This document shows positions 19,186 to 29,200 of a stretch of 34,083 nt of DNA, one piece after another. Each line of letters opens with the position of its first letter. Position 1 is the stretch's first letter. A program made the translations under genes and the position numbers. This DNA is from Nemertoderma westbladi (taxonomy: Eukaryota; Xenacoelomorpha; Nemertodermatida; Nemertodermatidae): contig JAUCBJ010002885.1 of NCBI GenBank assembly GCA_032718475.1, forward strand, positions 1 through 34,083. Reading direction: 5' to 3'. Under the pieces are notes generated by a model, which was given only the letters and a program-made list of their open reading frames with translations, was not told where the DNA came from and made no database searches.

Positions 19186-19363
19186 TTCTAGAACATTTTA
19201 TTTATCAATTAAGAAAAATATTAATAGGCCTATTCTAGAACATTTTTTGTTCTAGAACATTTTATTTATAAAAAGCATAATTTTTTTAAACTAGCTCTTT
19301 TTAAATGTTCTAGAACATGCTAGTTATCACTTAAGGTTCTAGAACACATTTTTTGTTCTAGAA
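19186..19363. promoter_or_regulatory. Cluster of six TTCTAGAA palindromes (heat-shock-element-like)
   Basis: TTCTAGAA occurs exactly at 19186, 19233, 19250, 19308, 19337 and 19356. Several are extended to AATGTTCTAGAACATT. TTCnnGAA is the core of the heat-shock element bound by HSF. Here TTCTAGAACATTT would give two inverted units and a weaker third. No heat-shock gene is visible. The cluster lies about 0.6-0.8 kb past the 3' end of the GTSF1-like gene. It may be regulatory or part of an AT-rich repeat. Confidence 0.5.
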
Positions 19364-19944
19364 AATTTTTTCGAAGAAAAATACCCGTACAGGAATCGTT
19401 ATAGGAAAAATATTAATAAAATTTACCTTTCTGAATTTTAAAAACTATTTTGGCATCTATGTTGTTTAAAAAAAACTAAAAAAAATTTAAAAAAAAGTAA
19501 AAAAAAATACTTTCTAAACTGACTATAAATAAAAATTACTAACTACCATGACTCATAAATATTTTAGAGAAATTTAATTGAGGATTAAATTATTATATTA
19601 AATTTTTTCACTAGCAGTACTAGCTACCATCTTATTGTCAGAAGGTCAAATATTTGTTCCACGTCAACAAATCTCATGATAAAACCCATTTTCATATGAA
19701 CAAAATTCGTCAATAAGTACAGAAATAGGTACCCAAGGTGAAGTAATGCCAATGCATTTATTACATCTAAAACTAAAAATAACAATAAAATGCAATAATA
19801 CAGTATGAGTCAGTTAGTATAATTCATCTGTGAATGATTTATACATAAAAATATCATGCAAACACAAAGGCAAAGGATATATAAGTATTTCGATTTGCTG
19901 AATACCAATTTCACAACCATTTTGCAGGGCAGAAAGGATCGTCT
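19364..19944 (-). other. Downstream region and probable 3' UTR of the GTSF1-like gene
   Basis: The minus-strand AATAAA at 19762-19757 lies about 185 bp past the stop codon, so the proximal ~200 bp is probably 3' untranslated region. The rest is very AT-rich with A runs (19465-19507) and no gene. Confidence 0.5.
19757..19762 (-). terminator. Polyadenylation signal for the GTSF1-like gene
   Basis: TTTATT on the plus strand is AATAAA on the minus strand, at a suitable distance after the stop codon at 19945-19947. Confidence 0.5.
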
Positions 19945-20796
19945 CTAATTGAAAGCTGATGGAGGCATCAAAGCATCCCCTCCAGGAAGAAGAACAACTC
20001 CACGACCTCGACCCAACCTATGGGGTGAAAACGCGGGCGCTATACCCCTACCCAGAGACACAGCGCCCAGAGTGTCTCCTAACCCGGGCGGAGGCCCCGC
20101 AACGCCCCTACCCACAGGGCCTGGCGTGGGTTTAACCCGGGGCGACGCGATACCCATACCCCTACCCACAACGCCCCGCGTGTCGGCCAACCCCGGTGGG
20201 GGCGCGTTACCCATACCCAGAGGTAGAACGGCCCCCTGCGCGGATGGAAACCCCGGAGGATGCGAGATGAAAGGTCTAACACCTCTTCCCAAAGCTCTCG
20301 GAGCTTCCGGAAACGAAGAAAAAACGTCGTCGTAATTTCCTCCTCGACCACCGATACCGGTACCGCTATTTCCCGTTCGCGGTAGACTAACGTAGTGCCC
20401 CGGCATGTAGTCGTCATCGTCGCTATCGGTACCGGTACCCTCCGTCGGGTTGCTCCGTCTTACCGCAGCCCCCTGGGGTTCTTCATCCCAACACGGTTCG
20501 TCCGTGATCCTTGTAGCTTCCCATCCCCCCGAAGCCGTTGATGCTCTTTCGCTTATCTCAGACCTTTGCATTTGCCCCAAAATCTGCACCCGGTCTTCGC
20601 AGTTTGCCGTGTGGGACTGCATCTCGACAGCTGGATACAAGTGGCGGCTGTTAAACGGGCACTTGATTAGCTCAATGATGGAGTTCTTTTTACATTTACT
20701 GATGTGGTAAGGAAACCTCGCCTCCGTAATAAGATGGGTATCATTGTAGGGGCAGACCACGTACTTCTGCCCTTTGTCATTTACCAACGATGACAT
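19945..20796 (-). CDS. GTSF1-like protein with two CHHC zinc fingers and a GRG-rich tail
   Basis: A 283-residue ORF starting at ATG 20796. The upstream in-frame GTG at 20805 is not needed. It has two CHHC (U11-48K-type) zinc fingers, each C-x5-H-x9-H-x3-C: C15/H21/H31/C35 with CPYNDTH and RFPYHISKC, and C46/H52/H62/C66 with CPFNSRH and HTANC. This is the hallmark of gametocyte-specific factor 1. In animals GTSF1 proteins bind PIWI and support piRNA-guided silencing. A linker with W92 and W103 among acidic residues fits the family's PIWI-binding region, and a DSDDDD stretch follows (124-129). The tail (150-283) is unusual: Gly/Pro-rich, six or so GRG sites (such as 151, 171, 212, 230, 250, 263-265), and three ~20-residue repeats starting PPG(F/L) at about 180, 200 and 236. 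Vertebrate GTSF1 is about 165-170 residues long. No intron interrupts the ORF, so it could be a retrocopy or one large exon. The open frame is intact and GC-rich against AT-rich flanks, which argues for selection. Confidence 0.85.
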   Translation of the reverse strand: MSSLVNDKGQKYVVCPYNDTHLITEARFPYHISKCKKNSIIELIKCPFNSRHLYPAVEMQSHTANCEDRVQILGQMQRSEISERASTASGGWEATRITDEPCWDEEPQGAAVRRSNPTEGTGTDSDDDDYMPGHYVSLPRTGNSGTGIGGRGGNYDDVFSSFPEAPRALGRGVRPFISHPPGFPSAQGAVLPLGMGNAPPPGLADTRGVVGRGMGIASPRVKPTPGPVGRGVAGPPPGLGDTLGAVSLGRGIAPAFSPHRLGRGRGVVLLPGGDALMPPSAFN

Positions 20797-21404
20797 AATG
20801 TGCACTGTGCGTGCAGGCCTATGTCTGTATGTACCGGTAGGTACTGAGCTAACGTAAACAGGTAAAGCTGTAAAGGGAATGTCAAAATATGAAATAAATC
20901 TGGAAATAGTACAGATCAGCCGGTAGCGGTAATACAGTAATAATAACGGTATGCAGGTATGTAATACTGTGGGACTGTAATATGATATTTTAGGCAGTGA
21001 TTTTTTATGTCCTTTTATTAGACTTCTTGGTCCGCCTTTTTTTACGAATTGTGCATACTGACTTTTGTTGTCCCTTTAATGACTTTTTATGTATGTATTT
21101 CTTCAAACTGTCAGACTGCTGAGCTGATTTCTGGACTGTCAGACAGTTGATTTCACTACGCTTGTGCCAAAAACATTCAAATTTTTTTGATGATTTATTG
21201 ACTGTCAGACAGTTTAAAATTTACAATAATTGCTGAATTGTGGCCAAACATTCAAAATTCCATGATTTATGGACTATGAGATAGATTTCCATAATGTTCT
21301 TGTGGTAAAATAGTTTAAAAAGGAAAAAGAGTGTACTAAATTTAATAGTTTGTGGTTGTTGTCAATAATCGATTACCATATGACGTAGCAAAACACTCAT
21401 TTTA
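20797..21404. other. Upstream region of the GTSF1-like gene, non-coding
   Basis: On the minus strand, CCTGCACGCACAG just before the start codon could be a splice acceptor, implying an upstream non-coding exon; this is unproven. The palindrome CTGTCAGACAG occurs at about 21137 and 21190, with partial copies nearby. No gene is seen. Confidence 0.4.
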
Positions 21405-22250
21405 TAGCCAAAAACAATTACCAATTGATGGAAAGGAGCAGGTTAGAGAGGCCGGATTTTCTAACCAAAACAATAAAAAGTCTCTTTATCAAATGAATGA
21501 AAGGAGTGTTACAGAGGCGGGCCTTTCTAACCAAAACAATAAACGGTCACTTTACCAAATGAAGGAAATGAGCAGGTTACAGAGGCGGGCCTTTCTAACC
21601 AAAACAATAAACGGTCTCTTTTCCAAATCAGGGAAAAGATGAGCCGGTTCCAGAGGCGGTATTTTCTAACTAAAACAATAAACGATCATTTAACTAATTG
21701 AGGGAAAGGAGCGGGTTACTTAGGCTGGATTTTCTAACCAAAACATAAACAGTCACTTTACCAAAATGAAGGAAAAGGAGCATGTTACAGAGGCGGGCCT
21801 TTCTAACCAAAACAATAAACTGTCACTTTACCAAATCAGGGAAAGGAGCAGGTTACAGAAGCGGGATTTTCTAACCAAAACAATAAACGATCGCTTAACT
21901 AATTGAGGGAAAGGAGCAGGTTACAGAGGCGGAATTTTCTAACCAAAACAATACATAGTCACTTTACCAAATGAAGGAAAGGAGCAGGTTACAAATATGG
22001 TCTTTCCTAACCATAACAATAAACAATAACATTACAAATTGAGGGAAAGGAGCAGGTTACAGAGGCGGGCTTTTCTAACAAAAACAATAAACAATCACTT
22101 TACCCATTGAGGCAAAGGAGCAGTTCACAGAGGCGGTATTTTCTAACCAAAACAATAAACATTCAATTTACCGAATGAAGGAAAGGAGCAGGTTACAGAG
22201 GCGGGCCTTTCTAACCAAAACAATAAACGATACCACTTTACCCATTGTAT
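21405..22250 (+). repeat. ~68-bp minisatellite, about twelve units
   Basis: CTAACCAAAACAATAAA recurs at 21461, 21527, 21595, 21666, 21734, 21803, 21871, 21939, 22007, 22075, 22143 and 22211, a period of 66-71 bp and most often 68. The unit also contains GGAAAGGAGCAGGTTACAG and CACTTTACCAAATGA. The reverse-complement version lies at 975-1410. The 96-codon open frame here is a translation of the repeat. Confidence 0.95.
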
Positions 22251-22357
22251 GTGGACTGATCTGTGAGTTTAGAACTACATTATAGATTTAGAGGTACCAC
22301 TACAGCTACCCATAACATTACAGTAGTCAAGATCCATTATAATCTTTCAAATCTATC
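22251..22357. other. Short unique spacer between two satellites
   Basis: About 107 bp of unremarkable sequence between the 68-bp and 94-bp repeat arrays. Confidence 0.5.
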
Positions 22358-22442
22358 AAGTTTAGTGAGGGAATGTCGGGGGGTGGGGTGGAAGTAAAGG
22401 AAGGAAGTTTGGTGAGGGAAGGTCGGGGGGTGGGGGTGGAAG
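22358..22442 (+). repeat. First unit of the 94-bp purine-rich satellite
   Basis: Begins AAGTTTAGTGAGGGAATGTC and continues through GGAAGTAAAGGAAGGAAG to GTGGAAG, where it is cut by an insertion. The array resumes at 23298. Confidence 0.85.
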
Positions 22443-23297
22443 CAGGCCCGTATGGTGATCATAATATCTGGGGGGGGGGCAGAGGCGAAATCTGGGGGGG
22501 CAAACCCATAACTGGGATTTGGGGAGCATACAGCAAAGTGTGAGTTAATTTAGTACATAAAGTAATGTGGGGCGAGCCACGAAGTTGGCAGACCCTTGAC
22601 GAACTGACACTGTTAAGGGAGTGGGCCAGTAATAGCAAATAGTTGGTGTTAAGTTACGATTTTGACATGCCAATAAATTTGTCGGATTTAATTAATCCTG
22701 TCGAGTTCACAATTTTTATAGGCATAAGTACTGTATGTCCAAAAGATATGGTTAAAATTACAAAAAATAAAATTTTAGATATGTATACCAGCACAAGCAT
22801 CCATCAGTGCCTAGCTTATTACTATTAGCTGCAAGCTGGCACCCAAACATGCAGACAATAGGTCAACAGCGAACAACCCCTGCCCTGGTAGCCAATGAGA
22901 GAACCTGGAGCTTCCGTGTATGTTTAGTAATTATATGAGCTGCAATCTGACTTGACAATCCTGATCTGACAAGGCTTAGAGTGTAATTAATGAATTACTA
23001 TCAAAATCTATAAAGAGATGTGGTCTGCCAACAAGCTTTCCTGTGAGTAGCAAAATAGAACAAATACATATCGGTACACCATACAATGTAATTCGGCAAT
23101 TATAATTGCACCAAATGGAATGGTTGGAAGTCAGGTCAGGTCAGTAGCGGGTAGAAGTAGTATGTGAATCCAATAATATTGATTGCCAACAATATTATTA
23201 TTAATTAATTGTGAACAAAACATGACTGGGGGGGCAGTGGGTCTTGTCTGGGGGGGGGGGGGGGGGGGGCAGTGCCCCCAAAGCCCCAAAGCCAAAG
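22443..23297. mobile_element. ~855-bp insertion inside the satellite (unclassified)
   Basis: The satellite text GGTGGAAG is interrupted by CAGGCCCGTATGGTGATC and resumes as TAAAGGAAGGAAG after GCCCCAAAGCCAAAG. AAG precedes each junction, so a 3-bp target duplication is possible. Both inner ends carry long G runs followed by GCAG (22471-22482, 22494-22501, 23228-23271). No transposase and no clear terminal inverted repeat are seen. ATGTGGGGCGAGCCACG at 22565 resembles ATGTGGGGCGAGACACG at 33717. Confidence 0.65.
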
Positions 23298-26200
23298 TAA
23301 AGGAAGGAAGTTTGGTGAGGGAAGGTCGGGTGGAGGGGTGGAAGTAAGGGAATGACTGGAGGTGAAGGACGGACGGGGTGGGGAATGGAAGTAAAGGAAG
23401 GAAGTTTGGTGAGGGAAGGTCGGGGGTGGGGGTGGAAGTAAGGGAATGACTGGAGGTGAAGAAAGGACGGAGTGGGGAATGGAAGTAAAGGAAGGAAGTT
23501 TGGTGAGGGAAGGTCGGGGGTGGGGGTGGAAGTAAGGGAATGACTGGAGGTGAAGGACGGACGGGGTGGGGAATGGAAGTAAAGGAAGGAAGTTTGGTGA
23601 GGGAAGGTCGGGGGTGGGGGTGGAAGTAAGGGAATGACTGGAGGTGAAGGACGGACGGGGTGGGGAATGGAAGTAAAGGAAGGAAGTTTGGTGAGAGAAG
23701 GTCGGGGTGGGGGTGGAAGTAAAGGAATGACTGGAGGTGAAGGTTTGGTGAGAGAAGGTCGGGGGTGGGGGTGGAAGTAAGGGAAGGAAGTTTGGTGAGA
23801 GAAGGTCGGGGGGGGGGGGGGTGGAAGTAAAGGAAGTAAGTTTGGTGAGGGAAGGTCGGGGGTGGGGTGGAAGTAAGGGAATGACTGGAGGTGAAGAAAG
23901 GACGGGGTGGGGAATGGAAGTAAAGGAAGGAAGTTTGGTGAGAGAAGATCGGGGTGGGGGTGGAAGTAAGAGAATGACTGGAGGTGAAGGACGGGCGGGG
24001 TGGGGAATGGAAGTAAAGGAAGGAAGTTTGGTGAGGGAAGGTCGGGGGTGGGGGTGGAAGTAAGGGAATGACTGGAGGTGAAGAAAGGACGGAGTGGGGA
24101 ATGGAAGTAAAGGAAGGAAGTTTGGTGAGAGAAGGTCGGGGGGGGTGGAAGTAAAGGAAGGAAGTTTGGTGAGGGAAGGTCGGGGGTGGGGTGGAAGTAA
24201 GGGAATGACTGGAGGTGAAGAAAGGACGGGGTGGGGAATGGAAGTAAAGGAAGGAAGTTTGGTGAGGGAAGGTCGGGGGTGGGGGTGGAAGTAAGGGAAT
24301 GACTGGAGGTGAAGGACGGACGGGGTGGGGAATGGAAGTAAAGGAAGGAAGTTTGGTGAGGGAAGGTCGGGGGTGGGGTGGAAGTAAGGGAATGCCTGGA
24401 GGTGAAGAAAGGACGGGGTGGGGAATGGAAGTAAAGGAAGGAAGTTTGGTGAGGGAAGGTCGGGGGTGGGGGTGGAAGTAAGGGAATGACTGGAGGTGAA
24501 GAAAGGACGGGGTGGGGAATGGAAGTAAAGGAAGGAAGTTTGGTGAGAGAAGGTCGGGGTGGGGGTGGAAGTAAGGGAATGACTGGAGGTGAAGGAAGGA
24601 CGGGGTGGGGAATGGAAGTAAAGGAAGGAAGTTTGGTGAGAGAAGGTCGGGGTGGGGGTGGAAGTAAGGGAATGACTGGAGGTAAAGGAAGGACGGGTGG
24701 GGGAATGGAAGTAAAGGAAGGAAGTTTGGTGAGGGAAGGTCGGGGGTGGGGTGGAAGTAAGGGAATGACTGGAGGTAAAGGAAGGACGGGTGGGGGAATG
24801 GAAGTAAAGGAAGGAAGTTTGGTGAGAGAAGGTCGGGGGTGGGGGTGGAAGTAAGGGAATGACTGGAGGTGAAGGACGGATGGGGTGGGTTATGGAAGTA
24901 AAGGAAGGAAGTTTGGTGAGGGAAGGTGGGGGGCGGGGTGGAAGTAAGGGAATGCCTGGAGGTGAAGGACGGACGGGGTGGGGAATGGAAGTAAAGGAAG
25001 GAAGTTTGGTGAGAGAAGGTCGGGGGTGGGGATGGAAGTAAGGGAATGACTGGAGGTGAAGGAAGGACGGGTGGGGGAATGGAAGTAAAGGAAGGAAGTT
25101 TGGTGAGGGAAGGTCGGGGGGTGGGGGTGGAAGTAAGGGAATGCCTGGAGGTGAAGGACGGACGGGGTGGGGGAATGGAAGTAAGGGAAGGAAGTTTGGT
25201 GAGGGAATGTCAGGGGGGGGGGGGTGGAAGCAAAGGGAATGTCTGGAGGTGAAGGAAGGATGGGGTGGGGGCATGGAAGTAAATGAAGGAAGTTTGGTGA
25301 GGGAAGGTGGGGGTGGGGTGGAAGTAAGGGAATGCCTGGAGGTGAAGGACGGACGGGGTGGGGGAATGGAAGTAAGGGAAGGAAGTTTGGTGAGGGAATG
25401 TCGGGGGTGGGGGTTGAAGTAAGGGAATGCCTGGAGGTGAAGGACGGACGGGGTGGGGGAATGGAAGTAAGGGAAGGAAGTTTGGTGAGGGAATGTCGGG
25501 GGGGGGGGGGGTGGAAGTAAAGGGAATGTCTGGAGGTGAAGGACGGGCGGGGTGGGGAATGGAAGTAAAGGAAGGAAGTTTGGTGAGGGAAGGTCGGGGG
25601 TGGGGGTGGAAGTAAGGGAATGACTGGAGGTGAAGAAAGGAGGGAGTGGGGAATGGAAGTAAAGGAAGGAAGTTTGGTGAGAGAAGGTCGGGGGGGGTGG
25701 AAGTAAAGGAAGGAAGTTTGGTGAGGGAAGGTCGGGGGTGGGGGTGGAAGTAAGGGAATGACTGGAGGTGAAGAAAGGACGGGGTGGGGAATGGAAGTAA
25801 AGGAAGGAAGTTTGGTGAGAGAAGATCGGGGTGGGGGTGGAAGTAAGGGAATGACTGGAGGTGAAGGACGGGCGGGGTGGGGAATGGAAGTAAAGGAAGG
25901 AAGTTTGGTGAGGGAAGGTCGGGGGTGGGGGTGGAAGTAAGGGAATGACTGGAGGTGAAGAAAGGACGGAGTGGGGAATGGAAGTAAAGGAAGGAAGTTT
26001 GGTGAGAGAAGGTCGGGGGGGGGGGGTGGAAGTAAAGGAAGGAAGTTTGGTGAGGGAAGGTCGGGGGTGGGGGTGGAAGTAAGGGAATGCCTGGAGGTGA
26101 AGAAAGGACGGGGTGGGGAATGGAAGTAAAGGAAGGAAGTTTGGTGAGGGAAGGTCGGGGGTGGGGGTGGAAGTAAGGGAATGACTGGAGGTGAAGAAAG

Positions 26201-29200
26201 GACGGGGTGGGGAATGGAAGTAAAGGAAGGAAGTTTGGTGAGAGAAGGTCGGGGTGGGGGTGGAAGTAAGGGAATGACTGGAGGTGAAGGTTTGGTGAGA
26301 GAAGGTCGGGGGTGGGGGTGGAAGTAAGGGAAGGAAGTTTGGTGAGAGAAGGTCGGGGGTGGGGGTGGAAGTAAGGGAATGACTGGAGGTGAAGAATGGA
26401 CGGGGTGGGGAATGGAAGTAAAGGAAGGAAGTTTGGTGAGAGAAGGTCGGGGTGGGGGTGGAAGTAAGGGAATGACTGGAGGTAAAGGAAGGACGGGTGG
26501 GGGAATGGAAGTAAAGGAAGGAAGTTTGGTGAGGGAAGGTCGGGGGGTGGGGTGGAAGTAAGGGAATGACTGGAGGTAAAGGAATGACGGGTGGGGGAAT
26601 GGAAGTAAAGGAAGGAAGTTTGGTGAGAGAAGGTCGGGGGTGGGGGTGGAAGTAAGCGAATGACTGGAGGTGAAGGACGGATGGGGTGGGTTATGGAAGT
26701 AAAGGAAGGAAGTTTGGTGAGGGAAGGTGGGGGGTGGGGTGGAAGTAAGGGAATGCCTGGAGGTGAAGGACGGACGGGGTGGGGAATGGAAGTAAAGGAA
26801 GGAAGTTTGGTGAGAGAAGATCGGGGGTGGGGATGGAAGTAAGGGAATGACTGGAGGTGAAGGAAGGACGGGTGGGGGAATGGAAGTAAAGGAAGGAAGT
26901 TTGGTGAGGGAATGTCGGGGGTGGGGGTGGAAGTAAGGGAATGCCTGGAGGTGAAGGACGGGGGGGGGGGGGTGGAAGTAAAGGGAATGTCTGGAGGTGA
27001 AGGAAGGACGGGTGGGGGAATGGAAGTAAAGGAAGGAAGTTTGGTGAGGGAATGTCGGGGGTGGGGGTGGAAGTAAGGGAATGCCTGGAGGTGAAGGACG
27101 GACGGGGTGGGGGAATGGAAGTAAGGGAAGGAAGTTTGGTGAGGGAATGTCGGGGGGGGTGGAAGTAAAGGAAGGAAGTTTGGTGAGGGAATGTCGGGGG
27201 TGGGGGTGGAAGTAAGGGAATGCCTGGAGGTGAAGGACGGACGGGGTGGGGGAATGGAAGTAAGGGAAGGAAGTTTGGTGAGGGAATGTCGGGGGTGGGG
27301 GTGGAAGTAAGGGAATGCCTGGAGGTGAAGGACGGACGGGGTGGGGGAATGGAAGTAAGGGAAGGAAGTTTGGTGAGGGAAGGTCGGGGGTGGGGGGTGG
27401 AAGTAAAGGGAATGTCTGGAGGTGAAGGACGGGCGGGGTGGGGAATGGAAGTAAGGGAAGGAAGTTTGGTGAGGGAATGTCGGGGGTGGGGGGGTGGAAG
27501 TAAAGGGAATGTCTGGAGGTGAAGGACGGGCGGGGTGGGGAATGGAAGTAAAGGAAGGAAGTTTGGTGAGGGAAGGTCGGGGGTGGGGGTGGAAGTAAGG
27601 GAATGACTGGAGGAGAAGAAAGGACGGAGTGGGGAATGGAAGTAAAGGAAGGAAGTTTGGTGAGAGAAGGTCGGGGGGGGGGTGGAAGTAAAGGAAAGAA
27701 GTTTGGTGAGGGAAGGTCGGGGGTGGGGGTGGAAGTAAGGGAATGACTGGAGGTGAAGAAAGGACGGGGTGGGGAATGGAAGTAAAGGAAGGAAGTTTGG
27801 TGAGAGAAGGTCGGGGTGGGGGTGGAAGTAAGTGAATGACTGGAGGTAAAGGAAGGACGGGTGGGGGAATGGAAGTAAAGGAAGGAAGTTTGGTGAGGGA
27901 AGGTCGGGGGTGGGGGAATGGAAGTAAAGGAAGGAAGTTTGGTGAGGGAAGGTCGGGGGTGGGGTGGAAGTAAGGGAATGACTGGAGGTAAAGGAAGGAC
28001 GGGTGGGGGAATGGAAGTAAAGGAAGGAAGTTTGGTGAGAGAAGGTCGGGGGTGGGGGTGGAAGTAAGGGAATGACTGGAGGTGAAGGACGGATGGGGTG
28101 GGTTATGGAAGTAAAGGAAGGAAGTTTGGTGAGGGAAGGTCGGGGGGCGGGGTGGAAGTAAGGGAATGCCTGGAGGTGAAGGACGGACGGGGTGGGGAAT
28201 GGAAGTAAAGGAAGGAAGTTTGGTGAGAGAAGGTCGGGGGTGGGGATGGAAGTAAGGGAATGACTGGAGGTGAAGGAAGGACGGGTGGGGGAATGGAAGT
28301 AAAGGAAGGAAGTTTGGTGAGGGAAGGTCGGGGGGTGGGGGTGGAAGTAAGGGAATGCCTGGAGGTGAAGGACGGTCGGGGTGGGGGAATGGAAGTAAGG
28401 GAAGGAAGTTTGGTGAGGGAATGTCAGGGGGGGGGGGGGGTGGAAGCAAAGGGAATGTCTGGAGGTGAAGGAAGGACGGGGTGGGGGCATGGAAGTAAAT
28501 GAAGGAAGTTTGGTGAGGGAAGGTGGGGGTGGGGTGGAAGTAAGGGAATGCCTGGAGGTGAAGGACGGACGGGGTGGGGGAATGGAAGTAAGGGAAGGAA
28601 GTTTGGTGAGGGAATGTCGGGGGGGGGGTTGAAGTAAGGGAATGCCTGGAGGTGAAGGACGGACGGGGTGGGGGAATGGAAGTAAGGGAAGGAAGTTTGG
28701 TGAGGGAATGTCGGGGGGGGGGGGTGGAAGTAAAGGGAATGTCTGGAGGTGAAGGATCGGGCGGGGTGGGGAATGGAAGTAAAGGAAGGAAGTTTGGTGA
28801 GGGAAGGTCGGGGGTGGGGGTGGAAGTAAGGGAATGACTGGAGGTGAAGAAAGGACGGAGTGGGGAATGGAAGTAAAGGAAGGAAGTTTGGTGAGAGAAG
28901 GTCGGGGGGGGGTGGAAGTAAAGGAAGGAAGTTTGGTGAGGGAAGGTCGGGGGTGGGGGTGGAAGTAAGGGAATGACTGGAGGTGAAGAAAGGACGCGGT
29001 GGGGAATGGAAGTAAAGGAAGGAAGTTTGGTGAGAGAAGATCGGGGTGGGGGTGGAAGTAAGGGAATGACTGGAGGTGAAGGACGGGCGGGGTGGGGAAT
29101 GGAAGTAAAGGAAGGAAGTTTGGTGAGGGAAGGTCGGGGGTGGGGGTGGAAGTAAGGGAATGACTGGAGGTGAAGAAAGGACGGAGTGGGGAATGGAAGT

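Noticed and set aside
19949-20710. Plus-strand frames opposite the GTSF1-like gene
   Set aside because: They are antisense shadows in GC-rich coding DNA. The minus frame has two complete CHHC fingers.
23205-25274. Long minus-strand Pro/Ser/Phe-rich open frames (689, 1426, 599 and 470 codons) as real proteins
   Set aside because: They are translations of the 94-bp satellite. The strand lacks stop codons by composition, all frames are open, the repeat period is not a multiple of three, and there is no start context or domain.
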